This document shows, piece by piece, positions 46,002 to 56,943 of a DNA stretch of 64,000 nt. The notes below the pieces were generated by a model. That model did no database searches and was not told the origin of the DNA. It saw nothing but the letters and a program-made list of their open reading frames with translations. This DNA is from Melastoma dodecandrum (taxonomy: Eukaryota; Streptophyta; Magnoliopsida; Myrtales; Melastomataceae), in contig JARUPY010000473.1 of assembly GCA_029817715.1 (NCBI GenBank), positions 1,116,001-1,180,000 on the forward strand, given 5' to 3'. The position numbers and the translations under genes are program-made. Numbering within the stretch: the first letter of the stretch is position 1; each line of letters starts with the position of its first letter.

Positions 46002-47152
46002 TTACGCCCCTCCCAGTGCCTTCTGTATATCCGCCTGTAATTGAAGAGAACACAAAGGGATATAAGACGAGATTAGAGGAACCTCTGGTGGTTACAAAAA
46101 CCACTGAAAAGGTAAACGTCGGACGGGATCAATGGAGAGACTGAGCTAACCTCAATAGACAAAGGGGGTGTGATCGGCCCGTATCGCTGGATAACACGGC
46201 CTTGTTTGTCGACGAGGAACTTGGTGAAGTTCCACTTTATCCTCGTGCCCAAGAACCCCGGTTTCCTCGATTTGAGGAACTGAAACACGGGATCTGTTTT
46301 GGGGCCGTTACAATGTACCTATTCATCGAAAGATCAACCTCAGCATCAAGAGATATAGAGTAGTAATGTAGAATGCACGGTCACAAAGATCATCCGGTCA
46401 GGGGGTAGGGCTACTCGATTTATGTACCTTTCTGAAGATGGGGTATTCGGCCTTGTATCTCTTGCACGCGAATTCCGCAGCCTCCTCGCTTGTCCCGGGC
46501 TCTTGTTTCAAGAACTGGTTGCACGGAAATGCCAGAATTTCCAATCCTATACAAAGAACGAAGCATACTCAGACGATGTATAGGTTCATAAAATTACACA
46601 CAGAGGGACTGAATATCGATCTCCTTAATCAGACACATGATAATTCCATTCCATTGCTCGGAAGCTCCAGGTCCCTCCCCATTCGGCACAATGCATTGCC
46701 ATCCGTCCAAAGTCGGTCGTGGACATCCATCTTCGACAGTGATCAGAACTCCAAGCACACCATCATCTCGTAAAGAAGAGAAGGGAACAGACCTTTATCC
46801 TTGTATCTTCCATAAAGCTCGCTAAGCTGAGTATAATTGGCGTCGGTAAAACCACTGCAAAGACACGCCATAAACAAAACCCGCCCCCCATCAAATCAAT
46901 CCGAAGGAACAAGGAAAAAGGAATGGAAGAGGAGGAGGGAATAGAAGAAGAACCATTTGGAGGCGACATTGACGACGAGGAGGACCTTCCCTCTGTAAAT
47001 GTTCAAGTTGACATCTCTGCCTCTTGTATCCTGCAAAACTCAATCAGATCAATAGATCATGGGTGAAAGGGAAAGAAAGGGGGTGGGGGGAGGGAGACCT
47101 TGACGGTGAACTCGTGGATGGATTTCTGGGTGATGGAATTGGATCCTCCCAT
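46002..47152 (-). CDS. GPX: Glutathione peroxidase-like thiol peroxidase (GPXL)
   Basis: Reduces hydrogen and lipid peroxides; plant members use a cysteine in place of selenocysteine and prefer thioredoxin as donor. Six exons: 47152-47099, 47030-46954, 46854-46793, 46546-46428, 46318-46151 and 46034-46002. The frame is continuous and the product is 170 residues, the size of cytosolic plant GPXLs. The peroxidatic cysteine is in VNVASKCGFTDANY, with its codon split by the second intron. The catalytic Gln is in LAFPCNQF, the resolving cysteine is expected in [12 protein letters not shown], and the catalytic Trp is in IKWNFTKFL. No transit peptide (starts [15 protein letters not shown]). Every junction is GT-AG. 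Similar to Arabidopsis GPX2; the orthology is a guess. Confidence 0.94.
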
Positions 47153-47291
47153 CGAACAACAATCAACAACAAGGAGAGGAAGATGCAGTCGTCGTGTATT
47201 GATCTGGGTTAACAGACAGGGGGACGAGAAGAGGGGTTGGATTTTCATGAACCTAAAAAGGGAAACAGTTAAGATAGTTGTTGGGCCCGTT

Positions 47292-47310
47292 CCCCCCCCC
47301 CCCCCCCCCC
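47292..47310 (+). repeat. Poly-C tract (19 C)
   Basis: A 19-base homopolymer about 140 bp upstream of the GPX start codon, so within its promoter or far 5' leader. Its exact length is unreliable in most assemblies. Confidence 0.9.
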
Positions 47311-48738
47311 AACCAATACTTACCTGTAATGATAAAACATCAACACCACTTTGGAAATATGAGATCTGAATCATCCCTATTATGACATTTCCAATCAATT
47401 ACCAAAAGTATAATCCATATTTTCTTAATAGAACGAAACTATCACATCCCGCTGCCTAAGTTCCAAAAATTAATAATGTTTGTAAAAAAAATTTATTTAA
47501 AAATTTCGTCAAATAATACTTTTAAAACGTTGTTAGAAATACATCTCTTAAGAAAATCGGTGTTTATAACACCGAGTTCGCTAAAGTGAGCGACTTGGTA
47601 TTCTTAGGTGGTGGAATTCTGTGTTTGAATCACCAAAGTCGTCCACTTTTTTCGACGAATTCTCTCATCGATCGAATTTTATATAAATCGAAATCGGAAT
47701 ACCGAATTAGAGATATTATTTGATATATTTTAAAAGTTGTAACTGAAATTCCGCGCCCGTCCATCCAAAGATTTAACAAAATTACATTTTCACCCCACTT
47801 CATCGTATATTCACGAATTCCCTTCGTCGAGAAGTTTTTACTTTTAACTTAAAAAATAATTATTATATTTTATGAGAATGAAATTTCCTTCTAAGATAAA
47901 CTAAAAATATCATGCTAGTAGTAATAATGATGATAATAATGAACTCTCTTTCTCCTTCTAAATAAGGACAATAGGGAGCACAATAGTAATGAGAGGATGT
48001 CAAATCAGTAAATTCGCACGTTTAAAAAACGGCCAAGCGGAGGTTTGTACCAATTTAAGCATCAAAATATTTTATAAAATAATGTAACTAATTATAAAAT
48101 TAGTCTAAAAATTGAAATTAACAACTCCGATTTTTAAGATAACATGTGATAAGGCAAAAAACGGTGTTAATAACTACTACTTTTTTAAAGAACGAAAATA
48201 AAAATACGAGTTGAAAATTCTAATTTTTGTGAATGAATTTTGAAACTACTTAACAACGTGAGAGAGAACCCTTGGCTGCTCTATAACTAAATCACTCCCC
48301 TCATCGGACCCCTCCCTAGTACTCCTCCACCGCCCTACGGTTCATCAGGTCCTCCCGCCTCCCTACTGCCTTCGTCCTCTTCAGCTTCATCCAGTGACGA
48401 AAACTCAGGTGCCGCATCGTTCTCATGATGTGTGATCGGACGCGCCAGTGGTGATCTGAGGTGCAATGCGATTTCATCTAAGGTAATTTGTTTCTAGGTA
48501 AAATTTTGTATATTACAGTGAACACTTAATGTACAACAGCCACCTGATATCGTTACACAACAAAATTTGGTGCAAAGCCTGATGCTGTACCCCGAGAAGG
48601 AACTGTATTTAAAGATAACTCTGCTCGATCCTGTATTACACGATGCCTCATATACATTAGCTATTTCATCTGCAATGCCTTTCAAATGTGCACGACAAAT
48701 ATTGTCGTGCTGTTCTACGCAATCGTGTACATGGCAAG
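47311..48738. other. AT-rich intergenic region between GPX and PALE CRESS
   Basis: About 1.4 kb without a recognised gene. The segment 47570-47645 (gtgagcgacttggtattc, later gtgtttgaatcacc) has a weak resemblance to the A and B boxes of tRNA-derived SINEs, but no poly-A tail or target duplication is evident. Confidence 0.4.
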
Positions 48739-51050
48739 CTACCACTGTAGATTGATGGCTAAGTTAAGGAGAGATTCTACTTGTTGAATGGTTCGCTGCT
48801 TTTCTTGCTGCTTCAACCTGCTTGCCACAGATTCCGGGTCAAAACCCTGGATATCTAGCAATTCACTTTGCTCGGCTCGGACCTCTCGTAGCAGAGCATC
48901 GACCTCCCGTACAAAGTCCACTCTCAAAAGGACATCATCGGCTTCAGGTGGAGGTCGAATCGGCCCTTCGTGCTACATAGAAAAAGGAAAAAAATAACTC
49001 GAGTAGCTAATTATGTACTGACTGAAAAAGCTTTTGAGAAGAAAAAAATGCTCCAAGTGATCAGAATCGGCAATACTCTCATAGTTTCCCGTTTTTGACC
49101 GACTACACAACCGAACAAATTACACACACGGCCAACACAAAGCAGGCAACACCTTTAACAAACTTTACCAGAGGGATTAAGTATATTACCAGAACTTTTT
49201 CTTGTGTCATCCACTGAAATTATTCTGTGTATTTGCAACTTCCAAATTGATGGGCCAAGCAGACAAACATTAACAAGCTTACCTTGTCCAAGTCGAATCC
49301 TGCAGGAACCAGAATGCTGAAAGGATCCTCCCTCGGGAAAGTACTCATCATGAGCTTTCTACACTCCTTCAGCCACCCATCATTATCAAACCCATCATAC
49401 ATATTCAAAAGATCGTTCAGCAATCTCATAGCCGGAGACGCCTCCCGTTTCAGGATCTCCGTCTACACGATGAAATTTTGATGAGAACATCCAATATAAG
49501 TAGATATGAATTTAATAAAAAATTACAAGAAACCATTTATAGTTTCTTTTTTTACAAATGAAGGCCTCAATCACCCAAGTATTTTTACATCGATTCTTAT
49601 ATATTAGGAGATCTTTTGCCCAAATCAAGCAGACGAGAAGAGAAAGCTCCATGTTCAGAAAGCAATACCTCGACTCTCCTGTATAATAGATCGAGGCTTC
49701 TAATTGCATCCTTGTCATCCTGAAAGGAATTCATGGGTATCAGATAACACGCCGCCATTGTGCGTGTTGCTTGGAATGAGAGTGTGAGAAAGAGAGAACG
49801 AAAAATACATTGCGTCTAGCAATATCAAGCCGATTCCATATAACCATCAACACAAGCTCATTTAACTCCCTTTTCCCAGCAGCGGCCTCAATTTTCTGCA
49901 TTAAGAATATGAAATCAGCCACACAAGTGAAGGAGCAGAGAAAGACATGGTGATTCGATATTTTTGTACTGATTCATTTGATTGAGGCAACTGATTCTGA
50001 TGTGAGAACAGTCCTCAAGTAATTAAAATAAGGCAATACATCCGTCTGTGAATATTTGAAGCTACAGAAATGAAGAATCATCGAACCAGCTTACAACTAA
50101 TTTCCTTGCTTTCATCACACCTTCTCGCGGGAAATCCTTCGAACGCATTCTGATTTCCCGATACTCCTGAACTTTCCTTTCTTCTTCTTCTTCTTCTTCT
50201 TCTGTCCACTTCCTGCTTCATCCTATCAAATTCCTTCGTTTTCTTCCGCTGGTTAGCTTGTCATCATTCCTAATGAAAGAGAGGACACTATTAACATCAA
50301 ATCCAACTGCTGTGAGAGTATTGATTATCCTACCCCTCCACTCTTACCATCTCAACAAATCGCTTTATTTGAAACATACAGAAAATAATTGTCTTCTTCC
50401 TAAAGAACATCAAATATGGAAAAACACAGGTAGGAAGTTCTCAAGGCACATTTCATTCCAAAAAGCCAGTTATCTTCATTGTCATCCAGCATCATTAACT
50501 TTCACAGAAAGCTCATAGTTGTAATCGAGAACGCACGGCGAGACCCAAGCACAATGCACAACAAGCCAAGCAGAGGTCGTCCCTTTTGTCAGTGCATCCC
50601 TTCAGAGCCTTTCAACACTACCGTCACACTACGTGCTCGTTGGTATATCAACGTAAAATAAAATGAAAAGATTTTGTTTCTCCTTTGTAGCTCAATCAAA
50701 AATTCGAATGACGTAGGCAGAGAGCGAAGCAATTTCAACAATAAGAGGGCCGTGATTGAGCATTTCATAAAGACTGACGTCATCGTAGAATTCCTTGGGA
50801 AGCCCCTCCATGAGCGGAGGTTCTTCCTTGGTAGCACACATCCTTCTCCTCAACACTCGCCTCCTCCCCCTCAGTCCTAACACACAAAACATCGACCATC
50901 ATCTCCAAACAAAAACCACAGATAAAAACCCAGAACTCGAGCAGAGGGACAAGAACAAAAACCTTTGAAAGGTACAAACTTGGGGGTCTGTAGGTTGTGG
51001 GTCGAGGGAAGCAGCAGCACGCAAGGCGGATGAAGCAGCGATCTTTCCAT
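48739..51050 (-). pseudogene. PAC: PALE CRESS (PAC), chloroplast RNA/ribosome biogenesis protein, disabled copy
   Basis: PAC is a plant-only plastid protein needed for chloroplast development. It has been reported to associate with 23S rRNA. Exons read: 51050-50963, 50876-50779, 50269-50095, 49895-49809, 49719-49669, 49462-49283 and 48972-48739. Conserved blocks: LMEGLPKEFYDD, KKTKEFDRMKQEV, ELNELVLMVIWNRLDIARR, DDKDAIRSLDLLYRRVE, LLNDLLNMYDGFDNDGWLKE, FPREDPFSILVPAGFDLDK and RVDFVREVDALL, ending NLAINLQW. Lesions: the third exon opens with two TGA codons where the family has EWQ, and its frame shifts within a GAA/AGA run (50170-50200). The segment normally found between ARKLV and the KIEAAAGKREL exon is missing. 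The remaining exons are clean. An in-frame ATG at 51074 could be the original start. Confidence 0.85.
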
Positions 51051-51074
51051 CCCTCCCTCCCAAAGAGACCTCAC

Positions 51075-51779
51075 TTTCCGGACACACTAGGGGTTTAAGG
51101 AGGCCCTGTTTGTTTGTTGTAAGAAAATTTGGCCCGATTTTTTCATTTCCCTTTTTTGGGTTCCATAGGGAACAAAGGAAAACATGCAAATTCTTCGGAA
51201 AATCGATAATTTTGGGTTTCACGTGACCTTCCCTATTTCACCAAAATTATCTAATGAAAAATATTGTTTTTCTAGTTATCATTGCTATTCAAATAGGCAA
51301 CTTTTTCATAAAATAAATTTCATTGTTTTAAACCACGAACCAGTAATTTAAGACAAGCAACCTCGTTGTTTTCCAATGCTTTCTGTATTAGAGATTAACT
51401 AAATATATTCAATCGATGTGATTTATATATAATGTCCAAATATCTACAGTTTGGTTTCCTTCACCAAATTTTATAGGGGAATGGATTGAGCATTATTGTG
51501 TGATATGACTTCGTTGGCTACCGTTTAACGTAATCAGATTAGAAAATTCTCGACCCTACGCATTTATTATTATATAAAAATGGGCCACCAATAATCAGTC
51601 CGACCCTTTTGATGATGACTTTCTTTTGGACTATGCGATCGAATGATCCTGGTCTACTCTTGTAATATTAATGTCTAAAAGCACGCCAGGCACGTGTGGC
51701 ATTTGATGCACTTTGGATCTCGGAAAGAAACATATCGGGATCTCAGTGCTACGAAAACCCTCCGAGAGCGTCGGCTACG
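51075..51779. other. Spacer between PAC and dienelactone hydrolase, divergent promoters
   Basis: About 700 bp between divergently oriented genes; AT-rich in the middle. No gene or repeat recognised. An in-frame ATG at 51696 lies upstream of the chosen hydrolase start. Confidence 0.45.
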
Positions 51780-52917
51780 ATGACTGATGAAGTCAATGGC
51801 CGACGTCCCGGGGTAGAAAGAGCGGGGTTCGTGGCCGACGTCGGAGGCCTGAGGTCTTACGTCAACGGCCCTCCCGATGCCAAGTCTGCGGTCATTCTAG
51901 TCTCGGACCTTTTTGGTAATCTGGCTATGTTTTTCACCTTGTTGAACTCCCAATGCTAATTTGCCCCATGCGGTTGATGCCAAATTCTTACGATGTCCTG
52001 CAGGTTACGAGGCGCCAAAGCTAAGGAAGATTGCAGACGAGTTTGCCAAATGCGGATACTATGTAGTGGTTCCGGACTTCTTCGATGGAGACTACTATGA
52101 CCCCAGCAATGCTGAGAGACCTATTCCCGTTTGGGTACAGTCTCATGATCCGGTACGGACCCCCTCGTTATCAGATTTAAATTCTTCTGTGGTTGTGCGA
52201 ATGGCAATATATGTTCAAACAGGCTAAGGGGAATGAGGATGCTAAGCCTGTCATTGCTGCTCTAAGGGATAGGGGGGTCTTGTGGATTGGAGCTGCTGGA
52301 TTCTGTTGGGGTGGTGAGATTTCCGGCGTCGTTCGGCCATTATATCTTTTACGCAGATCCATTCTTCAACTGATGTACCAAACAAGTATTGAAAACGAAT
52401 CACTTGTTTACAGCCAAGGTCGTCGTAGATCTCGGGAAGTCAGATCAATACATTCAGGCCGGGGTGATGTTACATCCAGCTAGAGTCACTGTGGACGATG
52501 TTAAGGGTAAGCGCAACGCGACTAATTCCATCTGCTTTTACCCAATGCAGTTGCTTACTGATAATTTTATCTTTCGTTCCGGTATCAGAAGTGAGGGCTC
52601 CGATGGCTGTTCTGGGTGCAGAGCACGACAGGGTCTCCCCCCTGAATTGCTCAAACAGTTTGAAGATGTCCTGTCCACTAAAGATGAGGTAAGCATACAA
52701 GCACACTCCTCGGGCACTTCCATTTTCGCCCCACGACATATTGATGGAGAATATGACATTGATGGAGAATATGCAGGTCGATGCATACGTGAAGATATTC
52801 CCAGGGGTAGTGCATGGATGGGCTGTAAGATACAAAGACGACGACGAAGTGGCCGTGAAGGGTGCTCAGGAAGCCCAGAAGGACATGCTTGATTGGTTCC
52901 GCAAGCATCTCAAATGA
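51780..52917 (+). pseudogene. Dienelactone hydrolase family protein with a single frame slip
   Basis: Alpha/beta hydrolase of the DLH family; plant members are cytosolic and of uncertain substrate (often labelled endo-1,3;1,4-beta-D-glucanase after a maize protein). Six exons: 51780-51915, 52004-52152, 52223-52313, 52414-52506, 52589-52688 and 52777-52917. The nucleophile Cys lies in GFCWGAK (split by the third intron), the acid Asp in LGAEHDRVSP, and the His in VVHGW. All introns are GT-AG. In exon 5, within a run of C at about 52637-52642, one base is missing relative to the frame needed for PELLKQFEDVL and the last exon. The summed exon length is one base short of a multiple of three. This may be a homopolymer sequencing error, in which case the gene is intact (about 236 residues). 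Confidence 0.82.
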
Positions 52918-53172
52918 TTGAGCTGCTACTGTTCTTCGGACGGCAATGGAAACATTAAGACCTGCTGGGGAGATCATTCAAATAAAAGCTATCCAGTCCA
53001 TAAATTGTGAACACTTATATGTGGTTCCATGAAGCTTCCTCCTTAAAGTAAAAATAAGTCCAATCAGGAGCTGAGTTTTCCCATACCATTAAATCCTAAT
53101 GCACAGGATTACATCAGCAAATTTAACCATGCATGCCAATACACCAGCTCAAGAGCTACATTATTCCGATAT

Positions 53173-55125
53173 TTAACCACCCCTCGCTTCCCTCCTTGTG
53201 GCATCATGAAGCAGTTCGACGTCAACCCCATCCGGCGGCAGTTGCACGTATCTCACCACCGAACCACGGATGAAACAATTCCTGACCGACAGCTACAACA
53301 AAAAGAAATGAGCAAAACAAAAAGGCAAAACGAGTTCAACAGCCATATGTTTAAGAGCATTTGACCCAGCTACCCGATGCAAGAACATAAATTATAGCAG
53401 AGGAAAAGGAGAATAGGAAATCAAGCAAAATGCAGATCAAAATGACTAATCACACAAGCTCTAATAATAACCTCAACAATGAAAGAAAAATTCTTGAGTT
53501 GAGTGAAAAGGCAACTTAACACACCAATTCCATGCATGCGTTATACGCGATCATGAACAATATTAGACTTCACAGAACCAAATTCTTTAAACAAGAAAAA
53601 CTCTTGAAGCAGAATCAGAAGTTTCAATTTTTTGAGTATTAATCTCCGGTGGAGCTTATTCTGGCGAGTTTGTAATAAAAAAACAATGGAAGCAAACTAC
53701 TATGAGACCTATTGCCAGCCAACCCATCCATAAAAGAAGCAAAAACTACAAACACAACCATCAGAAATGAGCGTCCAAAAAAAAATTAAAAGACCCAATT
53801 TATTTGAACTCAGTTTAGAATCCATTCTCAGGATGTTTCCACATGCTAATTCAGCCACGGATATAAAGGTGCCAATGAATTTGCAGGACTATGTTTACAA
53901 GATATAGTGATAAAATCTGACATAGTCTCATTCCAGCACGCAGGAAAATTCCAAATTTAGCTTAGTCATACCTAATGCACTAATCACTAAGCAGGTATAA
54001 CTTATGCAGATAAGAGAAGGTAGTTGAACATTTGTAGCTTAGATAATTCTTGCTTAGTTAAGAGAATCACACAATGTAGTTCAAATGTGTAATCAATAGT
54101 TCACCAACTACTCATTCAATTAAAACAAGCCATTACCATTCCATTATTTGATAACTTGGGCATGTTGAGAATAGGTCCAGTGCAAATGAAAAGGTTGTTC
54201 CCAACCAATTAGCTAGCTTAAGTTTTCACTCACATCTATTTGTTTGTATCAAACATAAATTTGGGTAGTGCGCCTCCGGCCACTTCCTGTAATTTTCCCA
54301 TAACTAAGGGCAATGGCGACAAAGATTAAAATGGAAATGAAATCCATGGTTTCATGTCACCCTGGAAAGCCAACTACAGCCCCAAACAATATTCTGACAG
54401 GACAAGGACCTCAGACAGAAGCTACTGTTAACAAACGCATCAACCACTTAAAATCGGCAATCTTTTTATGCCTAAAACGGTCTCTTCAATCGAAAGGGCC
54501 ACTAGCCCAAATAAACCTAACACGATCACAGAAAATTAGTCAGTTTGCTTCCTCCAAACCACCAGCCAGTTCAGATTGCCGGTGGGGGCGACTCTACCCT
54601 GTCACAATCTGAATAAATTTGTCCTTTCTCCTTCAATTCCAAGATTCCGGTCCAATGTCCAACATATGCAATAGCTCCCAAAAACCGACAAACTGCAGCC
54701 GAACTGGAGCGGGCCAAAACCAAATAAAAAGGACAAGCTAAAAGAAACCCAGAACCCTAACGATCAGAGCAATGGAAAACCGCCACAAATAATGTCCAAG
54801 GAAATCACAAAATAGGGGGGCGGGGGGTTGTGGTTAGTGGCAACGAACCATGTGGGGGTACTTGTCCTGATCGACGACACGGGTGTTCTCGAGCTTGATG
54901 TTGAGGTACTGATCGACGGAGTGGAGGGTGCCCCTGATGGCCAGATCGTTCTTCAACTCCACCGTCACTTCCCTCCCAACCAAATCCTTGAAGTAGGAGA
55001 AGAACAACTAACAAAAACAAAAATCATCGTCATCGTCATCATCGCAAAGCACATTTACAGTCCGTAAGAGGTGGAGAAATCGGGAAAAGAAACAAACGGG
55101 AAACACGAGGAGAAGAGTTTACCAT
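53173..55125 (-). CDS. LSM2: U6 snRNA-associated Sm-like protein LSm2
   Basis: Shared subunit of the nuclear LSm2-8 ring (binds the U6 snRNA 3' end) and the cytoplasmic LSm1-7 ring (mRNA decapping). Three coding exons: 55125-55123 (only the ATG), 55007-54849 and 53292-53173; 93 residues, exactly the plant LSM2 length. The Sm1 motif is in GREVTVELKNDLAIRGTLHSVDQYLN and the Sm2 motif is in the last exon (SVRNCFIRGSVVRYVQL). The C-terminus, VELLHDATRREARGG, is family-typical. The initiator codon stands alone before a GT donor (ATG then gtaaac), so no ordinary ORF scan would show the true start. The last intron is about 1.56 kb. An hAT transposon sits about 90 bp upstream of the ATG, in the 5' leader or core promoter. 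Confidence 0.93.
53293..54848 (-). other. Large intron of LSM2
   Basis: About 1.56 kb, AT-rich and A-rich on the plus strand. No nested gene recognised; a 99-residue open frame at 54313-54612 lacks any domain. Confidence 0.6.
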
Positions 55126-55592
55126 GACGAGGAAGCCGAGGAAGGAGATTGTGCGGGGGTGTGTCTGAATGGAACGTCGGATTTAGGGTTTTCCTTTCTC
55201 TGGTCGGTTCTCCGTAGAGGTGGCAAACGAGCGAGCCGAGCCGAGCCTATCAAGGCCCGGCTCATCGAGCCTGTCGAGCTTAGCGAGCCGAGCTCAACGA
55301 GCCAATTCGAAATTTTTTTTAACCCGAGAAGGCTCGCGAGCCACGAGCCACGAGCCGAACGAGCCGAGCCTAACGAGCTCAACCGACACAAATAAAATTA
55401 TTTTTTATAAAAATAATAATTATGAAATTAATTTTATAAATTGTATATTACATACAAATTTTTAGCCGAAAAAAAATTTAAGTATACAACTAATAATTTG
55501 ACATTTGCATCACTACAAATTACATACATCCCAACTAGGTTGGCACCCATGTAATTGTCAATCATGTACAAAATGTCAAAAAAGTTACAATG

Positions 55593-55745
55593 TTAATATT
55601 CAACATCCAAATTTTTAAATACTTCAAGTATTTCGTCCTCTCGTTGTTGGTTTCTCGTAATGGCGTTGTTCCAATCTTTCATGCAAATGAGAGCTTCCAC
55701 GAGATCGGGTGCTAGTCGTCCTCGGCTAGTTATAATTATGTGGAT
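55593..55745 (-). pseudogene. hAT transposase C-terminal remnant
   Basis: Minus-strand frame GRLAPDLVEALICMKDWN resembles the conserved end of plant hAT transposases, just after the dimerisation region (the [S/L]xPxxVEAL[V/I]CxxDW pattern). The rest of the transposase is absent, so the element is an internal deletion derivative. Confidence 0.6.
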
Positions 55746-55794
55746 CCATAACAAACAATAACAAAATCTTATAAATAAATTCCAAATAAATAAA

Positions 55795-56943
55795 GGCAAA
55801 TTATCGATATTTAGACTCAATTATTGGCCAACTTTACGTTTTTTCATATCGTTTAAAAATTTTTGAATTTGGCCTTATTTTAATTTTACTTTTCGATTTG
55901 GCCTTATTCATAACGGACGTTAGGAGGGGCCGACGTGTCACTAACGTCCCTTTTTCTCTTCCTACGTGGATTATAATATAATATTTTTTTACCTACGTGG
56001 ACAAAGGAGGGGGGAGAAGAGCGGGGAAGAGGTGGAGGGGATTCCCAAAGGAGGAGGGAGAAGAGCGGAAAAAGGGATTCGGAAGGGAAGGGAGTGGGTG
56101 CAGGGGGGGCGGGGAGGGGGTGGGGGGGGGGGGGGCAGGGGGGGCCGTGGGTGTGAGGGCAGGGGAGAGGGGGCGGGAGTGGGTGTGGAGGCAGGGGGAG
56201 GGGCGAGGAGTGGATGTGGTGGCGAGGGGGAGGGGGCCGTGGGTGTGGGGGCAGGGGGGAGGGGGCGGGAGTGGGTTTGGAGGCAGGGGGAGGAGCGGGG
56301 AGTGGGTGTGGTGGCGAGGGGGAGGGGGGGCCGTGGGTGTGGGGGCTGGGGGGAGGGGGCTGGAGTGGGTATGGAGGCAGGGGGAGGGGCGGGGAGTGGG
56401 TGTGGTGGCGAGGGGGAAGGGGGGCCGTGGGTGTGGAGGCAGGGGGAGGGGGGTGGTGTGGGGGCGAGGGGGTGGGTGTGGGGGCGAGGGGGAGGGGCGG
56501 GAGTGGGTGTGGAGGCAGGGGGAGGGGGAGGGGGAGGGGGGGCCGTGGCGTGGAGGCAGGGGGAGGGGGGGCCGGGGCGTGGGGGCGAGGGGGAGGGGGC
56601 CCGTGGGTGTGGAGGCAGGGGTAGGAGGGTGGGGCGGGGAGGGGGGGCCGTGGCGTGGAGGCTGGGAGAGGGGGTGGTGCGGGGAGGGGGGGCCATGGGT
56701 GGGGAGGCAGGGGGAGTGGGGCGGGGAGTGGGTGTGGTGACGTGGAGGCATAACTACACGTCAGAAGACTACGTAGACATAATATTACAGACGTTAGTGA
56801 CACGTCGGCTCCTCCTAACGTCCGTTACGAATAAGGCCAAATCGAAAAGTAAAATTAAAATAAGGCCAAATTCAAAAATTTTTAAACGATATGACAAAAC
56901 GTAAAGTTGACCAATAGTTGGGGCTAAATATCGATAATTTACC
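55795..56943. mobile_element. Non-autonomous Mutator-like element nested in the hAT element
   Basis: Inverted repeats of about 154 bp (55795-55948 and about 56790-56943) begin GGCAAATTATCGATATTTAG and match with about eight differences. A perfect 9-bp target duplication, ataaataaa, flanks it (55786-55794 and 56944-56952). The ends share blocks with the larger MULE at 23367, for example atcgtttaaaaattttt and cggacgttag, so it belongs to the same family. The interior has no transposase and is almost wholly a G-rich tandem array. Confidence 0.92.
55994..56750 (+). repeat. G-rich minisatellite inside the nested Mutator element
   Basis: About 750 bp of near-pure purine/G sequence made of imperfect units of about 60 bp, built from gtgggtgtggaggcaggggg, aggggcgggag and gaggggggccgtgg. 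Because stops are rare in such sequence, long frames of 235-312 codons exist on both strands (Gly-rich one way, Pro-rich the other). They have no start context, domain or consistent frame and are not annotated as genes. Confidence 0.85.

Noticed and set aside
55904..56904. Overlapping open frames of 235-312 codons, Gly-rich on one strand and Pro-rich (extensin-like) on the other
   Set aside because: They come from a stop-poor G-rich tandem array inside a non-autonomous transposon, occur in several frames on both strands at once, and show no leader or conserved domain.
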